NCBI RefSeq assembly: GCF_963678635.1 | Contig: NC_087063.1 | Span: 58,040,759 to 58,104,758 of the forward strand | Direction of reading: 5' to 3' | DNA from: Symsagittifera roscoffensis | Taxonomy: Eukaryota > Xenacoelomorpha > Acoela > Convolutidae | Length of the DNA: 64,000 nucleotides | Part shown: one piece after another, positions 10,182 to 21,109 of the stretch | How positions within the stretch are numbered: position 1 is the first letter of the stretch | Layout of the letters: each line of letters begins with the position of its first letter | The notes under the pieces: generated by a model | Database searches by the model: none | What the model was told of the DNA's origin: nothing | Seen by the model: only the letters and a program-made list of their open reading frames with translations | Translations under genes and position numbers: made by a program

Positions 10182-12651
10182 TTATCTTCTTTACTCACAA
10201 CAGATAGTTATAATTCAGCACGATAATGTTCAAAAGTTTTAACTATCATTTCATTACGAAACTTTTAAAGTTATTACAATACAGAGTAGTTCTAATTCAT
10301 GCACAGCAATTAATTATTGGTTATTGGTTAAAAAACTAACACAGTCTGATAACGTTAAAATCTTTAAATATAGTGCACTTACGACCCAATAGAAATATAG
10401 GGTTTTAGAAATTATAAAAAGAGTATTCAGCTTGAAAAAGAAAGAATCAAAAGTGTATGTGTATTGATATTGGTGTGTCGCAATTTAATAGTCGAATTGA
10501 TTTCTTATGAAAGCGCTTTCCCTATTTAGTGCCGCATTAAACAGACAAAACTTAATCAAAGTATTTTTCTCAAATGGGCGACTATTGCACCCACCGAGTT
10601 CTGTGTTACCTATCTGGCTTCCGATTGCCCGAGCTAGACCTACTAAAACTCGCAAGGCAACCACTCTTCCAAAAAACAGTTTTGGGTTCTAATCCAAATA
10701 AATCAGAGTCGAATGCCGTTTTCGGTTTTACCTAGAGCCGCGAATCTCCGGGATTTGACCTGTTTTGGTTTTACTTAGTTCTTTTCAGTTTTTGTTTAAA
10801 GGCAAATTACCAGTGCAGTTACTGGTTTCCTGCCTTGTTTGGTCTGCCTATTTGTCCTAGTATCCGAATTCTTTTCACCAATTGTCTTGTTTTCATATAC
10901 GTACGTATTAGAATCCCTTGGCTTGCGTTTGTAAAAAACAACTTCCTAAATCCCCCGGATCAGCGTTCAGGGATCCTTCCAAATCGGTCAACAGAACCCT
11001 CCGAGTTGGGACCCTTCGGATTGGCAAAAACAAGAACCTTCGAAATGATACTTCATCCGATTGGTGAAAAACAAGACCTCTCAAAATTTGTACTCTTCCG
11101 AAATGGCGAAAAACAGTAGACCTCCGGATTGGGACCCCTCCGATTTGGCAAAAACGGACCCCTCCGAGCTGGGACCTCTTCCGATAGACTAAATGCGACC
11201 CTTCCGAGTTGTCAAAAAGGTAACCCTAAACTCTTCCGGATTCAGTCTCAGAGCCTATTATGCAAAATCAGCTCGCTAAGAATGATTCGTTCAGGCTTCA
11301 GACCCCTCCCGATTGAAGCTAAGCTGCTTATTAAACAATTTCCCTCAACTGTGAGGGTCTACTGAACGGCCTATTTCGACTTGCCTCCTGATTTTAAAAT
11401 TCCTTAACCCTTCCCTATAATGAAGAACAACTTAAAAATGCCTTATCCAAGCGTTTTCACTGTTCGGTATGGGTTTGAGGGCTTTCCAAAAAAATTAAAC
11501 CGTGAAGGGTCTACCGACAAAAACCGGTGGTTTTGCTAAAAAATAATATAAATACTTCTTTTATGTTCATTTTCTTCAAAAAACGATTAACTCGAGTTTA
11601 AGCTTGCTTAATTTCTGATCTTACGGTACAAAGATGAATTGGATCGGTTCAGTTGTTCTAGAGTTATAAGGCAAAACCTAAAGAATATTGATCTGAGCTA
11701 AAAAGGCCTATTTTTTTAAAACTCTAAAAACGTTTCAATTGGAAAAATTGGCCAAAAACAAGGCTATTTGGACCCCTCCAGATTGATGAATCCACTAAAT
11801 TATACTCGTTAACTTCGATTTCACTGGGGCCATCAGGATTCTTGGCAAACTGGTTTTAAAACCTGTCGATTGGTTATTGTATGTTGTCCGAAGAATAATT
11901 TATATCGCATTTACCCAAAAACTTCAAAAATTTTTCTCATTTTGCGACGTTTCGTCTTTTTTTCAAAATCACGAGAAATTAGATTTCGGTTGCAAATTAG
12001 TTCTAACCACGTCCGAACTTAATTAAACTGGAGCCTCTATTTAAATTAGTCAGGTACGATGTAACTCACTTTATTAGCGCTTTTTCCCTTTCAAAAAAAC
12101 TATTTCTTTCAAAAATTGCGATTTGTGGATTAGACCTAAGCTAAATGAGCGGCTTTTGAAAATTTATTAGATGCTTGTGAAATCTTTTATGGCCAGTAGC
12201 GATCCTTTTATCAAAAAAGTGATAAAAATTCGGACTTAAGGAGTTCGGAAAAAATTTTTAGATATTTCACCAAACAACATGCACTTTTTTTTCTAGTTCC
12301 TCGTCTCTTGCATCAATTGTAATATTTCCGGAAACCAATCGCTCTTAAACGACATTGAGCTCAATCAGGCAAATTGTGAAATTAGAATTTTATCGATTTA
12401 TATTATTTTGCTCACTTCGTCAATCCCAATTTTTTTTCATATTTTGGTATTCTTTTCTAAATGGGTGGAGCTGGTCATCTATTAAACTTCAATCCACCTC
12501 TTCATTGCATTTTTATAGCGCGTCATCTTTTCACTTGTACCCTAATTGACAATAGCGGAGTACGTCGTCCACTTATTTCCTCAACTTATTAAAGTGATAA
12601 ATCTCGTTCTTGCTTTGCTCCACTAGTAATTTGATACTAAGCAAAATAAGG
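10182..12651 (-). other. 5' noncoding region (leader, possibly LTR) of the retroelement, copy A
   Basis: About 2.47 kb upstream of gag on the minus strand with no credible coding capacity. Short stretches at 10930-11260 consist of many near-repeats of the type CTTCCGANTTGGNAAAAAC, a degenerate short-period repeat. It is present in both copies of the tandem duplication. It may contain the 5' LTR and primer-binding site, but I cannot place their borders because no second LTR is in the window. Confidence 0.45.
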
Positions 12652-13905
12652 CTTGTTCATCATGACGTCATGACCCATTCTACGGACCTTTAGCTCTTTT
12701 TGACCCAAATATATCTGTCCTATGTGGTCATTGTCTGTCGTGACATTAGTTTTGCTATAAATAATAATCCCATTCATTTTGAGCATCACTTGATTCGGTC
12801 CGTAGACTTCCACGTAAAAACCATGGCTTTTCATTATTTGAGTGCCACCCGTCGTTATGAAGGCTCGCACAGTCCTCGATTCAGTGCGTGGCTCCGCTTG
12901 TCTCTGATTATCTGCATAAATCTGCCGCTGCTTTATAGTCAATCTTGAGTCATTAGCAGCGAATTTTACCTATGTTCCACTCGTTTCCTCGAGCACGGCT
13001 TCCTAATGCCTTAGGTGCTAGATGTCCGCCACAGCATCCCAAAAACTTGGACAATCTGATTTAAAATGACCCTCCAGGTTGCAAACGAACTTGACTTGCA
13101 GATCCATTGTTAAAATTGCCAACGTTATTTTTGCAATAACTTGGTCTCATCGGAGGCTTCAGCAATAGATTTTCCTTAGATTTCAACCACAGCTCTTCTG
13201 GTTTAGATGCATTGGTTGTTAGAAGTTTTTATGGCTTCGCTTACATTAACCTGAGTTCCTCGTTCTTCGTACCATCAATACACTTTCATGCTAGTGCCAA
13301 ATTCATCTTTCTGTTTGCCTCGTCCGGTTGACAGCGCCTTCTCGGCATTTCTAATTAATCCAATATTTTGTCTATGGTTTCATCTCACATTGCTTTCGTT
13401 TCTCAGAGCGCATCATCGCTTGGTGCTCGTGCACTCCCAAGCCAAAGCGATTCAACAGTATCTCGTAGATTTTCTCGGCGGTATCCAGCTGGTATTGCTT
13501 TTTGGCCATCACGCAATTCAGTGGTCTCCCTTCCAAGTTGCCGGTGAGCGCATTGATTTTTTGTCTTTCTGTCATGTCTTATTCCTTAAAATGCAGTTTC
13601 ATGACTTCTAACCAGGTATCTTTACAACTCTCGGATACATCCTGATAACATCTCAGTTTTTTAAAGAAGTTTTTAGACTTCTCGCTGCGCTCATCGTCTC
13701 TGGACAACCTTGTGAGAAAAATCTCGAAGGAAATCTTCAGAGGTACGAACGCTGTGGCCATTGCCGTTGCAACCGTTGAATATTTCGTTTGATTGTTTAT
13801 ATCTGATGTTTGAGGCTCTGGAACATCGCTCCTATCGAAGTCGTTGGGATGAACTCTTTCCGGGTTCAAGTGATTCCAATTTGAGGAATCATCTCTTCTA
13901 CTCAC
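12652..13905 (-). pseudogene. Gag capsid and nucleocapsid remnant, copy B (truncated)
   Basis: Counterpart of 7581-8834. Capsid pieces are at 13579-13905 and 13372-13575, with the same frame change between them as in copy A. The knuckle remnant is near 13045-13115 and the linker is at 12637-12942. The linker is cut by the duplication junction: it ends GHDVMMNK and then a short unrelated PYFA tail with a stop. No protease or RT follows, so copy B could never have made pol. Confidence 0.65.
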
Positions 13906-14244
13906 AGGTTCGTGTCGGGTAGATCTTTTGTTCGAGATTGATCTACTGCCTATAGAACTCCTCTGATGTTTGTGGGGTTCTTGGGCCTGTTACTCCCAGT
14001 TGCAGCTTTCGATGGTTTCATCTATCTCTCGTGGATCCATACGTCCTTCTCTCTGCTGGCCTCTCTTGAGTGAATTCCTCAATTTCTACATCCGCTTCTG
14101 TTACCCAGGAGGCCATACAGTCAGTCCATTATGGCCTGAGTGGGTACATCCTTGTATCGAGATTCCCAAGGGTCTGCTTTCGTTGAAACCGATGTTGCTC
14201 AGGGTCAGCCCTCAATAGTTTCTCTCTTTTTTCAGCTTTCCGTG

Positions 14245-15196
14245 TCATTCACGACAAGGTCCTGGCCAAGTACTCATCTGATCTCTCCTTCCAGTTTTTT
14301 TCGCTTTAACTAAACTCCTGTCTGTTACGATTTTTTTCCTCCAGCAGGCTTTCTCTCTCAACATGAACTGCTGAAATATTTTTATTCTCTCACCCATGCT
14401 ATCCTCAATCCTGGTCAAGGACTCTTCCACTGATGCTCCGTTGTCCACCAATGGAATCAATAGTGGTGGCGCCACCTTGTTCGCGACCGGCAGCTTAGTG
14501 CTGGGCAAAACTCGCGCTGTTTCTCTCTGTCTCGATGGTCCTTCATAATACGCCTCTAGTTTCCCTAGTGTAGTCCCTGACCCGGTGACCCTAAATTTTC
14601 CTGATTGCATGTCCGAGTTGGTCATTGTCATGAACTTTCTCGATTGTTGTAATCCATCCATTGTCTTGTTTATGGTTCTGACTGCACCAAATTGATCAGA
14701 ATAGCCATTCTCCGTGTCTGCGGGTGCCTCGTTTTCATGAGTCGAACTACTCAAGCTAACTTGAGACTCAGAGCCATCAATTTCTCTTTTATCTTGATCC
14801 TCTTCTTGGATCACGACCTCATCGCCAGTTCCCGTTCCCTTGGTAAAGGAAAAAAATATTTTCCCAAAATGTTCTTCCTCGTTCTCGTTCCGAAAACGAA
14901 GAAGACGTTGCCGATTTATCTGTGACCCCATACATCATGTTATTGTCAGTAGGTGACCCTCCTACTGCCGGGTTTTCAATCGAAATATCGGACAGTTCCG
15001 ACAATTCTTCTCGGTCAAGAATCCCCGTCGAAGTAGCGAAATCGTGGCCCTGTTCTACGGGAGTAGGTTCACACGTTAATACCCTGATCCCATTTCCCTC
15101 GATTCCACATCCCGCTTGATTCTCATCCTGAGCAGGGCTTGGATGGATCTCTACTTCCAACTTTAACCTTCTGTCTTCCGAGACCTTTTTGTCCAT
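14245..15196 (-). CDS. Gag N-terminal region, copy B (longest gag reading frame)
   Basis: The ATG at 15196 (MDKKVSEDRRLKLEVEIHP) opens a 125-codon frame to 14819. The overlapping +1 frame starts at 14931 and is open for 228 codons to 14245, longer than in copy A because it lacks the stop near 9530. Downstream it has PSTKLPVANKVAPPLLIPLV and a helical ASVEESLTRIEDSMGERIKI segment before the capsid. Highly acidic N-terminus, basic C-terminus. No domain beyond gag by position. Confidence 0.5.
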
Positions 15197-17146
15197 TTAT
15201 CTTCTTTACTCACAACAGATAGTTATATTTCAGCACGATAATGTTCAAAAGTTTTAACTATCATTTCATTACGAAACTTTTAAAGTTATTACAATACAGA
15301 GTAATTCTAAATCATGCACAGCAAATAATTATTGGTTATTGGTTAAAAAACTAACACAGTCTGATAACATTAAAATCTTTAAATATAGTGCACTTACGAC
15401 CCAATAGAAATATAGGGTTTTAGAAATTATAAAAAAAGTATTCAGCTTGAAAAAGAAAGAATCAAAAGTGTATGTGTATTGAGATTGGTTTGTCGCAATT
15501 AAATAGTCGAATTGATTTCTTATGAAAGAGCTTTCCCTGTTTTGTGCCGCATTAAACGGACAAAACTTAATTAAAGTCTTTTTCTCAAATGGGCGACTAT
15601 TGCACCCACCGAGTTCTGTGTTACCTATCTGGCTTCCGATTGCCCGAGCTAGACTACTAAAACTCGCAAGGCAACCACTCTTCCAAAAAACAGTTTTGGG
15701 TTCTAACCCAAATAAATCAGAGTCAAATGCCGTTTTCGGTTATACCTAGAGCCGCGAATCTCCGGTATTTGACCTGTTTTGGTTTTACTTAGTTCTTTTC
15801 AGTTTTTGTTTAAAGGCAAATTACCAATGCAGTTACTGGTTTCCTGCCTTGTTTGGTCTGCCAATTTGTCCTAGTATCCGAATTCTATTCACCAATTGTC
15901 TTGTTTTCATATACGTACGTATTAGAATCCCTTGTCTTGCGTTTGTAAAAAAAACTTCCTAAATCCCCCGGATCAGCGTTCAGGGATCCTTCCAAATCGG
16001 TCAACAGAACCCTCCGAGTTAGGACCCTTCGGATTGGCAAAAACAAGAACCTTCGAAATGATACTTCATCCGATTGGTAAAAAACAAGACCCCTCGAAAT
16101 TTGTACTCTTCCGAAATGGCGAAAAACAGTAGACCTCCGGATTGGGACCCCTCCGATTTGGCAAAAACGGACCCCTCCGAGCTGGGACCTCTTCCGATAG
16201 ACTAAATACGACCCTTCCGAGTTGTCAAAAAGGTAACCCTAAACTCTTCCGGATTCAGTCTCAGAGCCTATTATGCAAAATCAGCTCGCTAAGAAGGATT
16301 CGTTCAGGCTTCAGACCCCTCCCGATTGAAGCTAAGCTGCTTATTAAACAATTTCCCTCAACTGCGAGGGTCTACTAAGCGGTCTATTTCGACTTGCCTC
16401 CTGATTTTAAAGTTCCTTAACCCTTCCCTATAATGAAGAACAACGTAAAAATGCCTTATCCAAGCGTTTTCACCGTTCGGTATGGGTTTAAGGGCTTTCC
16501 AAAAAAAAAATTAAACCGTGAAGGGTCTACCGACAAAAACCGGTGTTTTTGCTAAAAAAATAATATAAATACTTCTTTTATGTTCTTTTTCTTCAACAAA
16601 CGATTAACTCGAGTTTAAGCTTGCTTAATTTCTGATCTTACGGTACAAAGATGAACCGGATCGGTCCAGTTGTTCTAGAGTTATAAGGCAAAACCTACAG
16701 ATTATTGATCTGAGCTAAAAAGGCCTATTTTTTTAAAACTCTAAAAACGTTTCAATTGGAAAAATTGGCCATAAACAAGGCTATTTGGACCCCTCCAGAT
16801 TGATGAATCCACTAAATCATACTCGTTAACTTCGATTTCACTGGGGCCATCAGAATTCTTGGCAAACGGGTTTTAAAACCTGTCGATTGGTTTTTGTATG
16901 TTGTCCGAAGAATAATTTATATCGCATTTACCCAAAAACTTCAAAACTTTTTCTCATTTTGCGACGTTTCGTCTTTTTTTCAAAAATCACGAGAAATTAG
17001 ATTTCGGTTCCAAATTAGTTCCATCCACGTCCGAACTTAATTAAACTGGAGCCTCTATTTAAATTAGTCAGGTACGATGTAACTCACTTTATTTGCGCTT
17101 TTTCCCTTTCAAAAAAACTATTTCTTTCAAAAATTGCGATTTGTGG
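15197..17146 (-). other. 5' noncoding region of copy B, first part
   Basis: Direct counterpart of 10182-12128 without coding potential. It shows the same degenerate CCTTCCGANTTGG-type short repeats at 15960-16270. It continues after the insertion at 19948-20494. Confidence 0.6.
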
Positions 17147-17346
17147 GGGATCAAAACATCACTATATTGAACCCAAAAACCGGTCTGTTTACAGTCTATT
17201 CGACTGAAAAACAGAACAGGAATCATAAGACTTGTAGTACAAATAGTACGGCTAGTAGTATTGTTCCCTTCGCGGTCCTTTCAATTTCCGAATAAAGGTG
17301 CTTAACTCGGAAACTTGCAACTCGGTGGACTGCAGTCACTGTCGAG

Positions 17347-17362
17347 CCCCCCCCCCCCCCCC
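17347..17362 (+). repeat. C16 homopolymer
   Basis: Sixteen consecutive C residues inside the 2.8-kb insertion. The length is prone to sequencing error and slippage. Confidence 0.95.
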
Positions 17363-17363
17363 G

Positions 17364-18998
17364 CAGATTGATATAGTTTTTTCTGTAGCGAAAGGGATAC
17401 AAATTTGTTAGCGATAACCAACAGTCGACTAATATTGCCCTTGAAACTCTTGCTGCTGCTCCTAGCTTTGCTTGCTGCATCACTCTTCCGCTCTAATCCC
17501 CTGATCCTTCCGGATTGAGTGCAAATTATCAATAACGTGCTGATGTACTTAAACAACCCTACAGTACAGCCACAAGAAAAAGGCCACCGTTTTCATCGTT
17601 TAGTCTGGTTTGATAACAATGCAGCTAAGAACATCATATCTAACAACAAAAACGGTAGCGTTGGATAACATCTCGTCTGGCAGAATGATTTCTATTGACT
17701 TTTTATTTTTTTTACTTTTTTTTTGGTTTTATTCGGTTTTTATTTTAATTGTGTTTTGGCTTTTTCTTAAGTACTATAACAAATTGTGTTTCCATTCTTT
17801 TGTATATCTTTAAGTGTTGTTTTTGGTCATATAACGCGCAGGAAACGACGGGACAACCAATCCCCGACCCAATATGTTGAAAAGCTAATCCGGGTAATTC
17901 GGTTAATGACCTTATTTCGAGCATCGTTAGCTTCGTTGGTTTCTTTAACGGGTCTGCCCATCATGATGTTAAAAAAAACACCCAGAAGCGCCCGAAAAAC
18001 ATATATGGAACATTTGCCCAGAAGGAAATACCGACGGAAAATAAAGCTAGGTTATGAAACGACTGGCTAGCGTCTAAACTCAGCTTCACATGTTTTCAGC
18101 CGTCTCCACAAAAACCAGTTCAATGTGTCGTCCATTAACGTCGGGCCGACAAAGTCCTTTTAACTTTAAGGCTATCGGTCAAACCGCGCAAATTAACATG
18201 GTTACATGCAAAAATAATGAGCTCATGGCTGGGTCTCAGTATTCTCAGACCTCGAGGTCACTCCTAAAAACAAGGCTACTGCTTAATTATTATATTACAA
18301 TTGTTTTTGTTCAGTAGATAAAAATCATCATAACCATCGGAGATGGATCAACAATTTCTCTCATATCCTAGCTTTTTTTATCTGAAAACGCACTCGATGT
18401 TATTTGATTCAATTCAGGACAATTCAGAAAATAAAAAGTTGTAAAAACGATTTCACAGTTTTTTCCTGAGACTCATCCGGAATCTTGAATGCGGTCGAAG
18501 AGCTGTCTTCTTGATGAACAGGAAAGGTAGCAAAAATTCCCTGTAGCCCTCCTGATTCTCGGGAATTACTCAGTAACGATTGTAGCTGTAAAATCGTTAC
18601 AACTCGGAGTGCTCTTCTTCTAGTTTTGATGAATACAATTTTTGTCGTTTGCAAATTTTCTTTTACGTCTTGTTTATGTTAGCGAAAATCGTTGTTCTGA
18701 TTTTCGCGGTTTCATTGTTGTCAAAAAAAAACTGTTACGTGTCATACACGCTCAATTTGAAAACTAAAAAAATCATTTGTCACTCCCAATGAACCCCTCA
18801 ATTACGTTCAATTGACCGATTAACACTACTAATCCTTCAAAACAGCAAATCCTCCCATTGTACTTTTCCAAAAAAAATTGGTTGATGACATGCATTTCAA
18901 TCCTTCTGCTCAAATGTGACATTTACTCTCGGTCAATGTACTGTTTTTTCGAAATTCGAAGGGAAGTTTGTCTAATATGTTTATTGAAAACAGGCATT
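17364..18998. other. AT-rich interior of the insertion, no gene recognised
   Basis: The longest open stretch is 17786-18070 (plus, 94 codons), with basic sequence and no recognised motif. 18424-18654 on the minus strand (76 codons) is also unassigned. Neither has a convincing start context or a family signature. Confidence 0.4.
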
Positions 18999-19822
18999 CC
19001 CGGGTCGAGATCCCGCTCAAAAACCGCTCAAGATTTGAGCGGTTTGAGCGGTTTTCCAGCAAGATTTGAGCGTTTTGAGCGGTTTGGGCGGTTTGGGCGG
19101 TTTTTTTGGAAAAACCGCTCAAACCGCTCAAATCTTGCTTAGAAAACCGCTCAAAAACCGCTCATTTCTTGCGGTGATTTTTGAACGGTTTTTCAAGCAA
19201 GATTTGAGCGGTTTTTGAGCGGTTTTTGAGCGGTCTTCCCGGGTCGAGGTCCCAGACTCATGTCCATACTTTCGCGACAAATCTTTGACATGTCCAGACT
19301 TTTTAGACCAAAACTAGTTCAAAAATTTAGTTCAAAACAAAAATCAATGAGTTGACAAAAAACCAATTTCTACCTCCCACGACCCCCCTCCCCATACCAG
19401 CATCATCGAAGTCTTTTAGAGATGCCAATAAAGACGTCAAATTTTTTGCGCTTCAGAAGTAGACTTCTTCGTACAGGTTGGCGATTTCTCCAGTCTTACC
19501 CGCAGAGTTCACGCATTCGGTATCAAAACTCTCTACATATCGCAAAGGTATTTCAGATGTTAGTCTACACTAGTATCATGGCCGTATGGCCTAACGAATA
19601 AGGTGTCTGACTTCGAATCAGAAGATTGGTGCTTCGAATCCCTCTGTGGTCGACTTTTTTTTATTAAATCTTGCGCGGTTTTTGAGCGGTTTTTTTAGAT
19701 AAACCGTTCAAAAACCGCTCAAACCGCTCATTTTGAAGCAAGATTTTGAGCGTAATTGTCTAAAAAAACCGCTCAAACCGCTCAACTCTTGCTTCAAATT
19801 AGGTGAAAAATCTCGACTCGGG
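18999..19822. mobile_element. GAGCGGTTT foldback element, copy 1 (carries a tRNA)
   Basis: The left end is CCCGGGTCGAGATCCCGCTC; the right end is ATCTCGACTCGGG, whose reverse complement CCCGAGTCGAGAT matches the left end at 12 of 13 bases. Both terminal regions (18999-19240 and about 19665-19822) consist of GAGCGGTTT units in both orientations, able to form long hairpins. Candidate 2-bp TSD: TT just outside each end. The interior has a second CCCGGGTCGAGGTCCC at 19238, unassigned sequence, and a tRNA-Arg-like gene. A second copy at 56560-57456 shares both ends but has a different interior. Confidence 0.65.
19580..19652 (+). tRNA. tRNA-Arg (anticodon TCG)-like gene, possibly a pseudogene
   Basis: 73-base cloverleaf. 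Acceptor arm GGCCGTA pairs with TGTGGTC (7 of 7 counting G-U) with discriminator G. The D-stem is GCC/GGT. The anticodon stem-loop TCTGA-CTTCGAA-TCAGA is perfect, with anticodon TCG. The variable loop is AGATT and the T-loop is TTCGAAT. The T-stem GGTGC/CCCTC has two mismatches. The A-box-like TGGCCTAACGA and B-box-like GCTTCGAATCC are each close to consensus. A T-run at 19655-19662 follows, a good Pol III terminator. T-stem damage and location inside a foldback element favour a recently captured copy, possibly decaying. No intron. Confidence 0.8.
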
Positions 19823-19947
19823 TTTTACAGAGTAAAAAATAAAGAATTTGCGCTTAGTTCTGCCCACTAGTGTAGCGAGATTCCAACTACCCCCAATTCG
19901 TGGTCTAACAGTCAATGAGTTTCTGCATTGCCAAATTTTCCCGTATA

Positions 19948-20494
19948 GTGGATTAGACCTAAGCTAAATGAGCGGCTTTTGAAAATAATTAGATGCTTGT
20001 GAAACCTTTTATGGCCAGTAGCGATCCTTTTATCAAAAAAAGTGATAAAAATTCGGACTTAAGGAGTTCGGAAAGATTTTTAGATATTTCACCAAAATAA
20101 CATGCACTTTACTTTCTAGTTCCTCGTCTCTTGCATCAATTGTAATATTTCCGGAAACCAATCGCTCTTAAACGACATTGAGCTCAATCAGGCAAATTGT
20201 GAAATTAGAATTTTATCGATTTATACAACTTTGCTCACTTCGTCAATCCCAATTTTTTTTCTCATTTTGGCATTCTTTTCTAAATGGGTGGAGCTGCTGC
20301 GCATTAGACCTTCGTCATCTATTAAACTTCAACCCACCTCTTCTTTGCATTTTTATAGCGCGTCATCTTTTCACTTGTACCCTAATTGACAATAGCGGAG
20401 TACGTCGTCCACTTATTTCCTCATTTTATTAAAGTGATAAATCTCGTTCTTGCTTTGCTCCACTAGTAACTTGATACTAAGCAAAATAAGGCTT
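19948..20494 (-). other. 5' noncoding region of copy B, second part
   Basis: Continues the copy B leader after the insertion and matches 12125-12653 of copy A closely. Position 20494 is where similarity to copy A stops. Confidence 0.7.
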
Positions 20495-21109
20495 ATTACT
20501 AGTAAGTTGAACCAAAAAGAACTTTTTGAAAGAACTGAGGCTCAATTCAGGCTCAAATTTTGTTTTCATATACTGCAACGCTGCTTTACTTGATAATACT
20601 GATCATGCGGATTTTGAGTTGGTGTAAAATGAATAGTCTTCAAACTTGGTGGTTTTCAAGCAGACCCTGAGTTTTTGAAACCTACTTTTAAGAAAAGTAG
20701 TTTTAGTAGTAAAAAAAAGTGGTAAACTACTAGTAACATACTAGCAAACGAACTGTTTTTACTAGTAGCTTCACTGCCTCTGTGCCTCTTCACTACTTCT
20801 CTGCCTCTGTCGATCAGCTCCTTCTGTGGACGTCCAATTGGCAATTCGAGAAAAAGAATTTTTTAGAAGTCGTTTTCCCAGTGTTTATCCATGGATCGAC
20901 TAGGGCAGCCTCGATTTGAGCACGTTAATGTTCGTTTTCCACATTGCTCAGGATGTTTTTGCTGTCCAGTGTGTAATTTCTTTCTCAGTGTGTCTTCGTT
21001 CTTCCTGATATTGTTAGTTTGTGGCATTTTGATAAGTCGAACAAGAAAGCAGTTATGCAGTCTAAGTGGCATTTATGACTTTTTCAAAAAATATGCAGCA
21101 TATTGATGA
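20495..21109. other. AT-rich spacer with repeated CTAGTA motifs
   Basis: Several copies of ACTAGTA/TACTAGT occur between 20445 and 20770. Minus-strand ORFs at 20656-20844 and 20863-21072 have no recognisable similarity. Nothing else identified. Confidence 0.3.

Larger units (their letters stand above)
7581..12651. repeat. Tandem duplication, copy A (about 5.07 kb)
   Basis: This unit recurs in direct orientation starting at 12652 with an offset of 5071 bases. For example CATGACGTCATGACCCATTC occurs at 7589 and 12660, and gag starts at 10181 and 15196. The junction at 12652-12654 is CTT, which also occurs at both outer edges (7581 and about 20492), so the duplication has 3-bp microhomology. 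The join fuses the middle of the gag-protease linker of copy B directly to the 5' end of copy A. This is a simple tandem duplication, not an LTR-LTR event. Confidence 0.85.
17147..19947. mobile_element. 2.8-kb insertion in copy B, flanked by GTGG
   Basis: Copy A has one GTGG at 12125-12128. In copy B that GTGG occurs on both sides of the insertion (17143-17146 and 19948-19951), as expected for a 4-bp TSD. The insertion begins GGGATCAAAACATC and ends CCCGTATA. I see no clear terminal inverted repeats and no transposase. It holds a C16 run, AT-rich sequence with no recognisable gene (17364-18998), and the foldback element 18999-19822. It could be a non-autonomous element or filler DNA from repair. 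Confidence 0.6.
1..20494 (-). mobile_element. Large decayed LTR-type retroelement with Ty3-like pol and SGNH-like 3' module
   Basis: Reading the minus strand from about 20.5 kb down to base 1, the order is noncoding leader, gag, protease remnant, RT, RNase H, a long unassigned region, an SGNH-hydrolase-like module, then more unassigned coding remnants to the window edge. The RT and RNase H are of Ty3/Gypsy type. Every domain is split by frameshifts or stops, so this is a relic. The leader-plus-gag part occurs twice in tandem (see the copy A and copy B entries). Neither LTR is identified: the left end lies outside the window and no second copy of the leader is present at the low-coordinate side. 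LTR-retrotransposon status is inferred from gag and pol only. Confidence 0.7.
12652..20494. repeat. Tandem duplication, copy B, interrupted by a 2.8-kb insertion
   Basis: Second copy of the 5.07-kb unit, a few per cent diverged from copy A by eye. It has lost about 35 bases relative to 8968-9003 of copy A, and a further short gag stretch near 14370 differs. The unit is split: its first part ends at 17146 and resumes at 19948, exactly where copy A is continuous at 12128/12129. The right edge is near 20494, after the shared GCAAAATAAGGCTT. Confidence 0.85.

Noticed and set aside
10835-11365. Plus-strand ORFs in the retroelement leader (also 15932-16378)
   Set aside because: Arise from degenerate CTTCCGANTTGG-type repeats; no conserved protein motif and opposite to the element's coding strand.
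18999-19240. Regular GAGCGGTTT spacing suggesting a CRISPR-like array
   Set aside because: Units are short, occur in both orientations, have no unique spacers and lie in eukaryotic DNA; they are foldback-element ends.
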